From Verrucosispora sp. WMMD573 (GTDB taxonomy: Bacteria; Actinomycetota; Actinomycetes; Mycobacteriales; Micromonosporaceae), in NCBI RefSeq assembly GCF_027497175.1, contig NZ_CP114901.1, positions 868,001 to 932,000 on the forward strand: a stretch of 64,000 nucleotides of DNA, written 5' to 3'. Shown piece after piece: positions 17,460 through 28,420 of this stretch. Positions within the stretch are counted from its first letter, which is position 1, and every line of letters begins with the position of its first letter. The position numbers were made by a program, and so were the translations under genes. The notes under the pieces are model-generated. The model made no database searches, was not told the DNA's origin, and was given only the letters and a program-made list of their open reading frames with translations.

Positions 17460-18860
17460 ATGGCCACCTCCCCGCTCCTCGACGACCTGCGTGCCGCCCT
17501 CGGGTTGGACGCGGTGATCACCGATCCTGACCTGCTGCGCGGGCACGAGCGGGACGAGGCCGATCTCTGTGCCTCGGCGACGCCGCTGGTGGTGACCCGC
17601 CCGCGCAGCACCGAGGAGGTCGTCGCGGTGGTCCGGGCGGCCGGGCGGCACGGCGTACCGGTGGTGCCGCAGGGTGCCCGTACCGGGCTGGCGGGCGCGG
17701 CGAACGCCGTCGCCGGCGCGGCGGTGATCAGCACCACCTCGATGAACGCGATCCTGGAGATCGACCCGGTCAGCCGGATCGCGGTCGTCCAGCCGGGAGT
17801 GATCAACGCCGCGCTCACCGTCGCGGTGGGTGAGCACGGTCTGTGGTACCCGCCCGACCCCGGTTCCTGGGAGTCGTCCACCATCGGCGGCAACGTCGCC
17901 ACCAACGCGGGCGGCATGTGCTGCGTCAAGTACGGCGTGACCAGCGAGTACGTGCTCGGTCTGGAGGTGGTGCTCGCCTCCGGTGAGGTGCTGCGCACCG
18001 GGCGGCGCACCGCCAAGGGCGTGGCCGGCTACGACCTGACCCGGCTCTTCGTCGGGTCGGAGGGCACCCTCGGCGTGATCACCGAGGTCACCGTCGCGCT
18101 GCGACCCGCACCAGCGGAGTCGCTGACCCTGGTGGCCGTCTTCGGCTCGACCGCGGGCGCGGGCGAGGCGGTGGCCCGGATCGCCGCCCAGGGGCTCTCC
18201 CCCAGCCTGCTGGAACTGCTCGACCGCACCCACCTGGCGGCGATCGAGGCGTACCGACCGATGGGTTTGCGCACCGACGCCGAGGCGCTGCTGCTGGCCG
18301 CCGTCGACACCGGCCCCCGGGCGGCGGCGGACCTGGCCGAGTTGGCTGCGGTCTGCCAGGCGGCCGGCGCCGAGGAGGTGTACGCGGCCAGCGACGCGGT
18401 GGAGGCAGCCGCACTGTTGCAGGCCCGCCGGTCGGCTCATCCGGCAATGGAGAAGTACGCCGCGGAGACGTACCCGGGCGGCAGCGGTGGCCTGATCATC
18501 GATGACCTGGCGGTGCCCCGGGGAGCGCTCGCCGCACTGCTCGACGGCGTGGCCCGGATCTCGGCCGAGTGCCAGGTGCCGATCGGGGTGGTCGGTCACG
18601 CCGGCGACGGCAACATGCACCCCAACATCGTGGTCGACCGGGCCGATCCGGCGAGCCTGGAGCGCGGCCGACGGGCCTTCGACGAGATCATGCGGTTGGG
18701 GCTGGACCTCGGCGGCACCTGCACCGGTGAGCACGGCGTCGGGCTGCTGAAGCGAGACTGGCTGGCCCGGGAGATCGGGCCGGTGGGCGTACGCGTGCAC
18801 CAGTCGATCAAGGCGGCGCTGGACCCGACCGGCCTGCTCAACCCCGGAAAGGTGCTCTGA
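17460..18860 (+). CDS. FAD-linked 2-hydroxy-acid oxidase (GlcD/DLD family)
   Basis: Flavoenzyme of 466 residues, the usual size for glycolate oxidase GlcD or D-lactate dehydrogenase. The N-terminal PCMH-type FAD domain has VVPQGARTGLAGAANAVAG and SWESSTIGGNVATNAGGMCC. The C-terminal domain has GHAGDGNMHPN and GTCTGEHGVGLLKRDWL, whose histidines are typical of the active site. No GlcE or GlcF subunit lies nearby, so a one-subunit D-lactate or 2-hydroxyglutarate-type dehydrogenase is more likely than a GlcDEF complex. Confidence 0.9.
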   Translation: MATSPLLDDLRAALGLDAVITDPDLLRGHERDEADLCASATPLVVTRPRSTEEVVAVVRAAGRHGVPVVPQGARTGLAGAANAVAGAAVISTTSMNAILEIDPVSRIAVVQPGVINAALTVAVGEHGLWYPPDPGSWESSTIGGNVATNAGGMCCVKYGVTSEYVLGLEVVLASGEVLRTGRRTAKGVAGYDLTRLFVGSEGTLGVITEVTVALRPAPAESLTLVAVFGSTAGAGEAVARIAAQGLSPSLLELLDRTHLAAIEAYRPMGLRTDAEALLLAAVDTGPRAAADLAELAAVCQAAGAEEVYAASDAVEAAALLQARRSAHPAMEKYAAETYPGGSGGLIIDDLAVPRGALAALLDGVARISAECQVPIGVVGHAGDGNMHPNIVVDRADPASLERGRRAFDEIMRLGLDLGGTCTGEHGVGLLKRDWLAREIGPVGVRVHQSIKAALDPTGLLNPGKVL

Positions 18861-18871
18861 CCGAGCAGCCG

Positions 18872-19399
18872 TCAGCCGACCATCTCGGCGGGCGTGTTCT
18901 GGGTGAGCAGCAGCAGGATCTCCTCGGCCACCGGCGGTCGCTCCTCCCCCGGACAGTCCTGCGAGGTGATCAGGCCGGCGGCGGTCAGCAGGGTGGAGGT
19001 GAGCGCGCCGACGCAGCTGACCCGGTAGCCGCGTGCCTCGTCGGTCTCCCGGGCCAGGTCCGGCTCGGCAAGCAGCTGCTGGAGACGCTCCCGGTGCTCC
19101 GCACTCAACTCGCCGGTCGAGGTGACTCCGTCGCCGGCACAGTCGATGCACTCCCAGCGTCCGTCCGGCTCCACGTTCAGGGTGCGCAGCGGACCGTCAG
19201 CCCCGTCGTTCTGAAGCAGGCTGACCCGGCCCTTTCCGGTGGTGGTGGCCCCCGCACCGCCGGGTTGCCCGGCGACCGGCGCGCTCGCCTCCACGGCCGG
19301 TTCGGAGTTGTCGCCGAAAGGCGCACAGCCGCCGAGAGCGACCGCCAGCAGGACGATGCCGGACAGGAAGGCCTGTCGTGATCGGGAAAGCGCCATCAC
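18872..19399 (-). CDS. putative secreted lipoprotein
   Basis: Protein of 175 residues with a lipoprotein signal: basic SRSRQAF, a hydrophobic stretch and the lipobox LGGC at about residues 22-25, so it should be lipid-anchored outside the membrane. The mature part is rich in Ala, Gly and Thr at first. It contains a CIDC pair and two further cysteines (RVSCVG, SQDCPG) that could form disulfides. No family is recognised. GTG 19399 has TAAGTT six bases upstream. It converges on the FAD oxidase gene with an 11-base gap. Confidence 0.75.
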   Translation of the reverse strand: MMALSRSRQAFLSGIVLLAVALGGCAPFGDNSEPAVEASAPVAGQPGGAGATTTGKGRVSLLQNDGADGPLRTLNVEPDGRWECIDCAGDGVTSTGELSAEHRERLQQLLAEPDLARETDEARGYRVSCVGALTSTLLTAAGLITSQDCPGEERPPVAEEILLLLTQNTPAEMVG

Positions 19400-19405
19400 T
19401 CGCGG

Positions 19406-19411
19406 AACTTA
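19406..19411 (-). promoter_or_regulatory. leaderless -10 of the lipoprotein gene
   Basis: TAAGTT on the minus strand, six bases before GTG 19399. Confidence 0.5.
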
Positions 19412-19481
19412 CCCCACCGTAGGTAGGGAGCGTAACCCGTCAGAAAGATATCCATGCTCCACGATATCCAAAGTGGATCTC

Positions 19482-21305
19482 TCAGCGGGCCACGCCCGCC
19501 GCGCCGTCGTCGGCGCCCCGATCCGCAGCGTAGCCACGCACGTCCGGCGCACCGAGTCGCGCGGCGTCCGCGGTCGCATCGTCCGGCATCAGCTGGGACT
19601 GTCGCTCAGCCTCCACCCGGGCCCGGTAGTGGGTGACCTCCCGCGCCCGCCGAGCCGCGTCCCAGCCCAGCACCGCACCCATCAGCTCGGCCGCGTGCTC
19701 GGCCGACTCCAGGCCCCGGTGGCTGGTCTCGATCGAGATCCGGGTACGCCGGGTCAGCACGTCCTCCAGGTGCAACGCGCCTTCGGCGCGGGCCGCGTAC
19801 GTCACCTCGGCGGCGAGGTACTCCGGCGCCCCCGCCAGTGGCGAGGCCAGCAACGGGTCGGCGTCGATCAGGGCGAGCAGGTCGAGGGTCAGGCTGCCGT
19901 AGCGCTCCAGCAGGTGCTCCACCACGCCCACCGGCAATCCGTGACGGCGGGCCAGGTCCGCCCGGTCCCGCCACATCGCCACGTACCCGTCCGCGCCGAG
20001 CAGCGGCAGGTCCGCCGTACGCGACAACCGCTGGCCACCGAGTCGGCGTACCGCCCGGTCGACCACGTCGGCGGCCATCACCCGGTACGTCGTGTACTTG
20101 CCGCCGGCCACCAGCAGCAGCCCGAGCATCGGCTCGATGACGGCATGCTCCCGGGAGAGCTTCGAGGTGGAGTCCGCCTCGCCGGCCAGCAGCGGACGCA
20201 GCCCGGCGTAGACGCCTTCGATGTCGGCGGTGGTCAGCGGGCGGTCCAGCACCGTGTTGACCTGCCGGAGCAGGTATTCGATGTCGCTGGCGGAGGCGGC
20301 CGGGTGGGAACGGTCCAATCGCCAGTCGGTGTCAGTGGTGCCGATGATCCAGTGCCCGCCCCACGGGATGACGAACAGCACACTGGTGGCCGTACGCAGG
20401 ATCAGCCCGGTCTCGCCGGTGATCGCCGAGCGGGGCACCACCAGGTGCACGCCCTTGGACGCCCGGACCCGGATACCGGGCCGCAGCCCGACGTCGTTGA
20501 GCATGCGGGACATGTCGTCGGTCCAGACACCGGTGGCGGCGATGACCGTACGGGCGCGTACCTCGAACTCGGCCTCGGATGAACCGGCGGGCGCTTCCAG
20601 GTCACGGACCCGGACCCCGGTGACCTCCCGGGCCTGCCGGATCAGCCCGACCGCCCGGGCACTGCTCACCACGGTCACGCCGAGGCTGGCGGCGGTACGC
20701 GCCAGGGTGACCACCAGGCGGGCGTCGTCGACCTGCCCGTCGTGGTAGCGGATCGCGCCAGCCAGGCCGTCGGAGCGCAGACTCGGGAAGACGCGGCGGG
20801 CACCCTCCCGGCTCAGGTGGCGATGCAACGGCATGCCCCGGCCGCCGCCGAAAACTCCGGCGAAGGCGTCGTACGCGGCCACCCCGGCACCGTAGTAGGC
20901 CCGCCGCAGCAGTCGGGCGGGCAGGTCGCGGACGCCCTGACCGGCGGGCAACGGCACCAGGAACGGCACCGGCCGCACCAGGTGCGGTGCCAGCCGGGTG
21001 GCCAGCAGCCCGCGTTCGGTCAGCGCCTCGTGCACCAGGCCGAATTCCAGCTGCTCCAGGTAGCGCAGGCCACCGTGGATCAGCTTGCTGGACCGGCTGG
21101 AGGTGCCGGCGGCGAAGTCGCGGGCCTCGACCAGGGCAACCTTGAGCCCCCGGGACGCGGCGTCGACGGCCGCTCCGGCACCGGTCACCCCGCCCCCGAT
21201 CACCAGCACGTCGAACCGCTCGGCGCGCAACCGACGCAGGTCGGCGGCGCGGCGGGCGGGCGACAACTGCCCGGCAACGGACCGCAGAACGTTCGGATCA
21301 CGCAC
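19482..21305 (-). CDS. glpD: glycerol-3-phosphate dehydrogenase
   Basis: Membrane-associated FAD enzyme of 607 residues that oxidises glycerol 3-phosphate to dihydroxyacetone phosphate and feeds electrons to quinone. The N-terminal dinucleotide fold is VLVIGGGVTGAGAAVDAASRG. The family segments RDFAAGTSSRSSKLIHGGLR and FVIPWGGHWIIGTTDTDW are clear, followed by the C-terminal helical domain. GTG 21305 has TAACGT six bases upstream, so the message may be leaderless. No glpF or glpK is adjacent. Confidence 0.95.
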   Translation of the reverse strand: MRDPNVLRSVAGQLSPARRAADLRRLRAERFDVLVIGGGVTGAGAAVDAASRGLKVALVEARDFAAGTSSRSSKLIHGGLRYLEQLEFGLVHEALTERGLLATRLAPHLVRPVPFLVPLPAGQGVRDLPARLLRRAYYGAGVAAYDAFAGVFGGGRGMPLHRHLSREGARRVFPSLRSDGLAGAIRYHDGQVDDARLVVTLARTAASLGVTVVSSARAVGLIRQAREVTGVRVRDLEAPAGSSEAEFEVRARTVIAATGVWTDDMSRMLNDVGLRPGIRVRASKGVHLVVPRSAITGETGLILRTATSVLFVIPWGGHWIIGTTDTDWRLDRSHPAASASDIEYLLRQVNTVLDRPLTTADIEGVYAGLRPLLAGEADSTSKLSREHAVIEPMLGLLLVAGGKYTTYRVMAADVVDRAVRRLGGQRLSRTADLPLLGADGYVAMWRDRADLARRHGLPVGVVEHLLERYGSLTLDLLALIDADPLLASPLAGAPEYLAAEVTYAARAEGALHLEDVLTRRTRISIETSHRGLESAEHAAELMGAVLGWDAARRAREVTHYRARVEAERQSQLMPDDATADAARLGAPDVRGYAADRGADDGAAGVAR

Positions 21306-21311
21306 CCGTCC

Positions 21312-21317
21312 ACGTTA
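21312..21317 (-). promoter_or_regulatory. leaderless -10 of glpD
   Basis: TAACGT on the minus strand, six bases before GTG 21305. Confidence 0.55.
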
Positions 21318-21405
21318 ACCGGCCCGGTGCTCCCCGACACGTGCCGGCCCGGGCACCTCGACCCGTTGCCCGTCAGATCCGTCCGACGGCGCGCCGGTTG
21401 GGCCG

Positions 21406-21411
21406 TACTGT
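21406..21411 (+). promoter_or_regulatory. leaderless -10 of the S8 peptidase gene
   Basis: TACTGT, six bases before ATG 21418. Confidence 0.55.
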
Positions 21412-21417
21412 GTGCGG

Positions 21418-23922
21418 ATGCGGGCGGAACCCACCACACCCGGTTCGACCGGTAGCCCCTGGGCGATCGTCGCGGCGGTGCTCGCCGGCTGTTGGACGGT
21501 CGCGGTCACGGTTCTGGCACAGACCGGCGGCTGGGCCGTGGACCAGGTGGTGCTGATCGGCGGACTGGACCGGCTGGTGCCGCTCTGGCCGGTGGTCTGC
21601 CTGCTCACCGTGCTGCTGATCGCCGCCGCGGCGCTACCGTTGGCGCTCGTCCCCCGCTCGGCGGCGGTCCGTGTGACCGGCCGGGTCTGGTTCGCCGGCG
21701 CGCTCGTACTCGGCCTGTTCGGTCTGCTGCGGACGATCCCCCCGGTGCACCACGAGGCGTACCTCGGCGCGCTGGCTCTCGTGGCCACGCTGCTGACGGT
21801 GGTGACCTCCCGACTGCCCTCCCACGTCCTCGGCCTCAGCCGGCACGCCGAGACCGGGCGTCCGGCGCGACTGGGCGGGCAGCCGTCGGTGCCGGCCGCG
21901 CTCGCGGCGGCCGCCGGGCTCGCCCTGCTGCTGCCCTGGGTCTGGTGGGGCGCGCTCGGCGGGCTGGTGGAGACCATCCTCGCCGGGCTGGCTGCGGCGG
22001 CCGTCGGCGTGCTGGCCGCGACGCTGCTCGACGTCCGGTTCTGGGGTCGCTTCGAGGCCGACGAGCCGCCCCGACCGGCCCGGCTGGTGCTGCTGGGCGG
22101 GCTCGTCGCCGGGGTGGTGCTGCTGCTGATCGGTGCCGGCACCGGCCACTCAGGAGCGCAGTTGCCCCTGCTGGTGACGCTGCCGCCGGCCGGTTTCGCG
22201 ATGGCCGCGCTGCATCTCATCAGCCGCCGGCCGGCCGGCGGACGTGGTGTCACCCACCCCGGCACGGGTCAGGTTCCGCCGGATCAACCGACAACCGGGG
22301 CTGTCGTGGCCCACCATCCGGCCGGGAACGGCGGTCGGACGCCAGCGGCCTGGCTGGTCGGGCTCGGCGTGTTCGGCCCGCTTGCCTTCACCGACCCGGA
22401 GGAGGTCAGCCTGCTGCTGGTCGGCAACCGCGACGTGCCCTTCTGGGTCGCGGCCGCGACCGGTCTCGGCCTCACCGTCGGGCTGGTGCTGGCGGTCGGG
22501 TACGGCCTGCTGCTGGCGCGCCGCTCGGCCCGTACGCCGAGCCGGGCGCTGGCCGTGGCGAGCGCCCTGACGCTGCTGGTCACGGTCAGTCTGGTCGGCG
22601 CGACCGCCGGCCAGCCGGGGCTGCACGGGGAGCGGCTCTTCGTGCTGCTCCGCGAGCAGGCGGACCTGAGCGGTGTGAGCGGTGGGTCAGGTCGGGCAGG
22701 CCGGGACGCACGCGCCGAGGAGGTCTACCGACGGCTGGTCGACACCGCCGAACGGACCCAGGCCGACCTGCGGCGAGACCTGCGTCGGGTCCGACTGCCG
22801 CACACCCCCTACTACCTGGTCAACGCGATCGAGGTGGCCGGTGGGCCGGCGGTACGGGCCTGGCTGTCCAGCCGACCCGAGGTGGCCCGGGTGCTGATCA
22901 GCCAGCGACTGCGTCCGTTGCCGGCACCCGCCGACAGCGCCACCGGCAGCGCTTCGCCTCCGTCCGGTCCGCCCTGGAACATCACCATGATCGGCGCGGA
23001 TCGAGTCTGGTCCGAGCTCGGCGTCACCGGTGACGGGGTGACCGTGGGCAGTTCCGACTCGGGAGTGGACGGGCGGCATCCGACCCTCGCCGAGGGTTTC
23101 CGGGGCGGCGGCGACTCGTGGTTCGACCCGTGGAACGGCAGCGGGACGCCGACCGACCGCAGCGGACACGGCACCCACACGATCGGCAGCGCCGTCGGGC
23201 GGGACGGCATCGGTGTGGCCCCCGGAGCGCGGTGGGTCGGCTGCGTCAACCTCGACCGCAACCTGGGGAACCCGGCCGCCTACCTCGACTGCCTCCAGTT
23301 CATGCTGGCGCCTTTCCCGCTCGGCGGCGACCCGTTCCGACAGGGGCGGCCCGCCCGGGCACCGGAGATCCTGACCAACTCGTGGGGCTGCCCGCCGATC
23401 GAAGGCTGCGATCCCGCAGCGCTGCGGCCGGCCGCGCAGGCGCTGGAGGCTGCCGGGATTCTCGTCGTCGCGGCGGCCGGCAACACCGGCCCGTTCTGCG
23501 GCTCCGTGCAGGACCCGCCCGCACCGTACGCGGACGTGCTGACCGTTGGCGCGGTGGACGACCGGCGGCGGGTAACCGACTTCTCCTCCCGTGGCCCGAC
23601 AGTCGCAGGCGTGACCAAACCGGATCTGATGGCGCCGGGGGCGGGGATCATCTCCGCGATGCCTGGCGGCGGGTACGCCGTGCTCGACGGCACCTCGATG
23701 GCCACACCACAGGTGGCCGGCGTGGTCGCGTTGATGTGGTCGGCCAACCCGGAACTCGTCGGCGACCTCGACCGGACGCGGCGGATCCTCCGCGAGACGG
23801 CCGACCCGATCGGGACCAGCGACCCGGCCCGGGCGCGCACCGATGACTGTGGCGGCCCGGCGAACGTCGTGGGCGCCGGGCTGGTCGACGCGTACGCGGC
23901 TGTCTCGGCTGCCCGTGGTTGA
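21418..23922 (+). CDS. S8 (subtilisin-like) serine peptidase with an N-terminal multi-helix membrane domain
   Basis: Protein of 834 residues made of two parts. Residues 1 to about 410 hold roughly ten hydrophobic helices, starting with AIVAAVLAGCWTVAVTVLA. Residues from about 500 form a complete subtilase: catalytic Asp about 547 in SSDSGVDG, His about 584 in SGHGTHTIGS, the oxyanion Asn about 689 in AAAGNTG, and the nucleophile Ser about 760 in DGTSMATPQVAG. A region at about 430-520 with VRAWLSSRPEVARVLISQRL could be a pro-domain-like segment. The peptidase is probably displayed outside the cell while anchored by the helices. The substrate is unknown and the gene stands alone. Confidence 0.88.
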   Translation: MRAEPTTPGSTGSPWAIVAAVLAGCWTVAVTVLAQTGGWAVDQVVLIGGLDRLVPLWPVVCLLTVLLIAAAALPLALVPRSAAVRVTGRVWFAGALVLGLFGLLRTIPPVHHEAYLGALALVATLLTVVTSRLPSHVLGLSRHAETGRPARLGGQPSVPAALAAAAGLALLLPWVWWGALGGLVETILAGLAAAAVGVLAATLLDVRFWGRFEADEPPRPARLVLLGGLVAGVVLLLIGAGTGHSGAQLPLLVTLPPAGFAMAALHLISRRPAGGRGVTHPGTGQVPPDQPTTGAVVAHHPAGNGGRTPAAWLVGLGVFGPLAFTDPEEVSLLLVGNRDVPFWVAAATGLGLTVGLVLAVGYGLLLARRSARTPSRALAVASALTLLVTVSLVGATAGQPGLHGERLFVLLREQADLSGVSGGSGRAGRDARAEEVYRRLVDTAERTQADLRRDLRRVRLPHTPYYLVNAIEVAGGPAVRAWLSSRPEVARVLISQRLRPLPAPADSATGSASPPSGPPWNITMIGADRVWSELGVTGDGVTVGSSDSGVDGRHPTLAEGFRGGGDSWFDPWNGSGTPTDRSGHGTHTIGSAVGRDGIGVAPGARWVGCVNLDRNLGNPAAYLDCLQFMLAPFPLGGDPFRQGRPARAPEILTNSWGCPPIEGCDPAALRPAAQALEAAGILVVAAAGNTGPFCGSVQDPPAPYADVLTVGAVDDRRRVTDFSSRGPTVAGVTKPDLMAPGAGIISAMPGGGYAVLDGTSMATPQVAGVVALMWSANPELVGDLDRTRRILRETADPIGTSDPARARTDDCGGPANVVGAGLVDAYAAVSAARG

Positions 23923-24070
23923 TCATTACTCGGGCAGTACCGAATGCAGCTTCTTACGTACGTAGCGCCCTTGAATACCTTAACGGGGCAAATAGTAAAA
24001 AGATCCTGATAATGCCATTCGCTCATCCCGGTGCCCGGCGCGTCCTACCGTTTCGGTAGAGGAGGCAGCG

Positions 24071-24313
24071 ATGAGCACGGACGACGATCAGGCCGGGGAG
24101 GTCCCACCAGCCACCGGGGCCGCGCTCCACGGCCTCCCCGGCCAACTGCCGATCGACCGGCTCGACTATGGCGACGCCGAGCAGCTGGCCGAGATGACCG
24201 GTGTGGACGAGCCACCCGAGGAGCCGCTCATCCTGGTGGACGAGCCGGTTCAGCACCGACCACCGTACGACCGGGCGCGAGAGCGACGGAACCAGCGGCC
24301 ACTGCCGACCTAG
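24071..24313 (+). CDS. small acidic hypothetical protein, 80 residues
   Basis: The start ATG 24071 has AGGAGG seven bases upstream, which strongly suggests translation. The product is hydrophilic and acidic, without membrane or signal segments (LDYGDAEQLAEMTGVDEPPE), and ends in a basic stretch (RARERRNQR). No family is recognised. It follows an AT-richer gap of about 150 bases after the peptidase gene, and a strong terminator follows it. Confidence 0.7.
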   Translation: MSTDDDQAGEVPPATGAALHGLPGQLPIDRLDYGDAEQLAEMTGVDEPPEEPLILVDEPVQHRPPYDRARERRNQRPLPT

Positions 24314-24333
24314 TCTCGCCACCGCCGACACAG

Positions 24334-24371
24334 CGGAAGGGGCGGACCGCTGACGCGGCCCGCCCCTTCCG
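24334..24371. terminator. bidirectional terminator between the small gene and groEL
   Basis: Perfect 12-bp inverted repeat, CGGAAGGGGCGG at 24334-24345 and CCGCCCCTTCCG at 24360-24371, with a 14-base loop, between convergent genes. Confidence 0.85.
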
Positions 24372-24386
24372 GCGTTGGAGCTGGAC

Positions 24387-26168
<1,782 letters not shown>

Positions 26169-26209
26169 TTATGTCACGGGCGCGACCGCAGCCCCACCGT
26201 CCCGACCAG

Positions 26210-26236
26210 CTGGCACTCACGCCATGCGAGTGCCAA
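26210..26236. promoter_or_regulatory. CIRCE operator 1 (HrcA site), groEL-proximal
   Basis: CTGGCACTC, nine bases, GAGTGCCAA. Matches the consensus TTAGCACTC-N9-GAGTGCTAA with the exact spacing and an unbroken GCACTC/GAGTGC core. Confidence 0.9.
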
Positions 26237-26244
26237 TGACTTGT

Positions 26245-26271
26245 TTAGCACTCTGCCCTGCCGAGTGCAAG
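26245..26271. promoter_or_regulatory. CIRCE operator 2 (HrcA site), distal
   Basis: TTAGCACTC, nine bases, GAGTGCAAG. The left half is a perfect consensus match. Its centre is 35 bp from that of CIRCE 1. Confidence 0.92.
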
Positions 26272-26285
26272 CACGATGGCCCGGG

Positions 26286-27287
26286 TCAGCCGAGTTCGGC
26301 CGCCAGTTGGGCGGCGTTCACCGGGCCCTCGTGTGCCCGCTGCTCGGCGTAGGTGACGACCAGCCCGACCAGCTGCGCGAGGTACGCCGGCAGCGTCAGC
26401 ACCGCGACCACCGCAATCGTCAGCACCGCGCCCACCGCCGTGCCCGGCGAGTCCAACGGAGTGGTGCCGAACGGCAGGATCGCCAGCGACTCGAGCACGC
26501 TCGCGGCCAGTGAGAAACCGATCACGGCGGCACCCACCAGTGCGACCCGGCCGAGCAGCAGCCCCAGCCGGTCCCGCAGCATGCGGTGCGACCTGCTGAG
26601 CGGGTCGTGCCGCTCGAAGAGGTAGACCGGGCCGGCCAGGGCCAGCGCGAACGCCGCGTACACGCCGGGCAGGAAGCACAGACAGAACCCGAAGGTGACG
26701 ATCAGGGTGATGAGCAGTGTCCAACCCCAGAGACCCAACGCCCGGCGCGTTCCGTAGCGTAGAGCGGCACCGAGGCCGGCCGACTCGCCGACCGCCTGTC
26801 GGGCGATGACCCAGGTGCCGGCGGCCCAGCCGAGGGCCTGCACCACACCGAGCAGCAGGCTGCCACCGACCACCGCGAGCAGGAGCGTCGCGAGGTCCGA
26901 CCAGAAGTTCGCCGGCAGCGCGGCGGAGTCGCTGGCGAGTTGGGCGTCCCAGCGGGCCGAGGGGTCCACGGCCAGCACGAGCACCGACAGCAGTGCGGCC
27001 GGCAGCGCCTGGGTGAGCACGAGGATCGGCAACAGGGGTCGCCAACCCCGGCGCGCGGCGCCCACACACCGCGCGAACCAGCCGCCCAGCCCGACCCCGG
27101 GCGGGTTGACCAGGGCATCGGAGGGGTCGTGGCCGTAGCCGCCCGGTGGGTACCAGCCGTACAACGGCTGGCCGGGATACGGCGTCCCGCCGGGGTGCAG
27201 GGGTGGTTGGCCGGCCCATCCGGCGGGCGGCTGCGGCTCGCCCGGAGGTGGAGAGGACGGACCTGTCGGGGGCGGCTGGTCGGACAT
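26286..27287 (-). CDS. hypothetical multi-pass membrane protein
   Basis: Protein of 333 residues. The N-terminal 75 or so residues are Pro/Gly/Tyr-rich and probably disordered ([37 protein letters not shown]). About six membrane helices follow, with [20 protein letters not shown] before the first and [20 protein letters not shown] in the middle. The general form resembles the membrane domain of glycerophosphoryl diester phosphodiesterases, but no catalytic domain is present. GAGGAGG lies about four bases before ATG 27287. It reads toward groEL, but the CIRCE region lies between them. Confidence 0.8.
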   Translation of the reverse strand: MSDQPPPTGPSSPPPGEPQPPAGWAGQPPLHPGGTPYPGQPLYGWYPPGGYGHDPSDALVNPPGVGLGGWFARCVGAARRGWRPLLPILVLTQALPAALLSVLVLAVDPSARWDAQLASDSAALPANFWSDLATLLLAVVGGSLLLGVVQALGWAAGTWVIARQAVGESAGLGAALRYGTRRALGLWGWTLLITLIVTFGFCLCFLPGVYAAFALALAGPVYLFERHDPLSRSHRMLRDRLGLLLGRVALVGAAVIGFSLAASVLESLAILPFGTTPLDSPGTAVGAVLTIAVVAVLTLPAYLAQLVGLVVTYAEQRAHEGPVNAAQLAAELG

Positions 27288-27415
27288 GGGACCTCCTCAG
27301 CGACGGCTGGCTCGGTCCATGATCTTCCCTTGTGGGGCGCCGGCACCGCTGCCCCCTCCGGCGATGGTCACGCCACCCCGACGACGATCGGTCGAATGGG
27401 GTGGGTGGTCGGCGC

Positions 27416-27619
27416 TCAGGCGATGACGCGTACCCGCTCGGCCTGTGGGCCCTTCTGGCCCTGGGCGATCTCGAACTCCACCCGCTGACCGTCGTCCAGC
27501 GCCTTGTAGCCGTCCATCTCGATCGCGGAGAAGTGAACGAAGACGTCCTGCCCGCCGTCGACGGCGATGAAGCCGTAGCCCTTCTCGGCGTTGAACCACT
27601 TCACGGTGCCTTGTGCCAC
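27416..27619 (-). CDS. cold-shock protein, CspA family
   Basis: Single cold-shock domain of 67 residues that binds single-stranded RNA and DNA. The two RNA-binding motifs are visible: RNP1 in KGYGFIAV and RNP2 in VFVHFSAI. It starts at GTG 27619 (product [11 protein letters not shown] after the initiator), with GAGGA about eight bases upstream. About 210 bases separate it from the divergent GNAT gene, room for a long 5' leader such as cold-shock genes often have. Confidence 0.95.
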   Translation of the reverse strand: MAQGTVKWFNAEKGYGFIAVDGGQDVFVHFSAIEMDGYKALDDGQRVEFEIAQGQKGPQAERVRVIA

Positions 27620-27830
27620 GGTGTTTTCCTCACTCTGCACGGCGTTCCACTACCTCGGGTCGCCGGCGCACCGGCACCCGGAAACCACCGGTTTCGGCGG
27701 TCGGCGACGACCACTGAAACGGGTGACCGAAATCGCACGCTACACGAGGAGTGACGACGGCGCACGACCACAAATCGGGCGTATTACTATCGTCCGTATC
27801 GTCGTACGTCATTGTGATAAGCATTCCGGC

Positions 27831-28361
27831 ATGACAAGCGCCACCGACGGAACGGGCTTGCGCCGGGCCGTCATCCGCCGAGTCGAGCCACCCGACGCAG
27901 CTCGGATGCGGGCACTGCGTCTGGAGATGCTCGCGGACGCGCCGTTGGCCTTCCTGGAGACGATCGCCGAGGCCGCGGCCCGGCCACACGCCGAGTACGC
28001 CGCCCGGGTCGCCCAGGTCTCCGCCGGTCCGGGCACAGCGCAGTTCGTGGCGGATCCGGGCGGCCGGCTCGTCGGGCACGCCGGCGGCATGGCGCACCCG
28101 GCCGAGCCGGGGGTGACCGTGCTCTACGCCGTCTACATCACCCCGAGCTGGCGGGGCACCGGCCTGCTCGCGGATCTTGTCGACGGGGTGGCGGCCTGGT
28201 CCCGGGCCTGCCGGCGGAACGAGCTGATGCTCGAGGTGGTGGTCGGCAACGACCGCGCCTACCGGGCCTACCAGCGGCTGGGATTCGTCGACACCGGCGT
28301 CCGCCTCCCGCACCCCAACATCCCCACCCTGCGCGAACTCCAGATGCGTAGGGCGGCGTAG
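27831..28361 (+). CDS. GNAT family N-acetyltransferase
   Basis: Acetyl-CoA-dependent transferase of 176 residues. The acetyl-CoA loop region reads VYITPSWRGTGLLADLVDGV, and the C-terminal part has VVVGNDRAYRAYQRLGFVDTG, typical of GNAT enzymes. The early segment MRALRLEMLADAPLAFLETI resembles the subgroup of small-molecule acetyltransferases. The acceptor is unknown. The first ATG after the AT-richer promoter region is 27831; several upstream in-frame codons belong to the divergent leader. Confidence 0.85.
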   Translation: MTSATDGTGLRRAVIRRVEPPDAARMRALRLEMLADAPLAFLETIAEAAARPHAEYAARVAQVSAGPGTAQFVADPGGRLVGHAGGMAHPAEPGVTVLYAVYITPSWRGTGLLADLVDGVAAWSRACRRNELMLEVVVGNDRAYRAYQRLGFVDTGVRLPHPNIPTLRELQMRRAA

Positions 28362-28384
28362 CCACGACAGACGATCGCCGATCT

Positions 28385-28412
28385 GGGGCCCCGGGGAAGA
28401 CCCCGGAGCCCC
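28385..28412. terminator. bidirectional terminator
   Basis: 12-bp stem with one mismatch: 28385-28396 pairs with 28401-28412 around a four-base AAGA loop, between the GNAT gene and the convergent paaN. Confidence 0.82.
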
Positions 28413-28420
28413 ACCACGCC

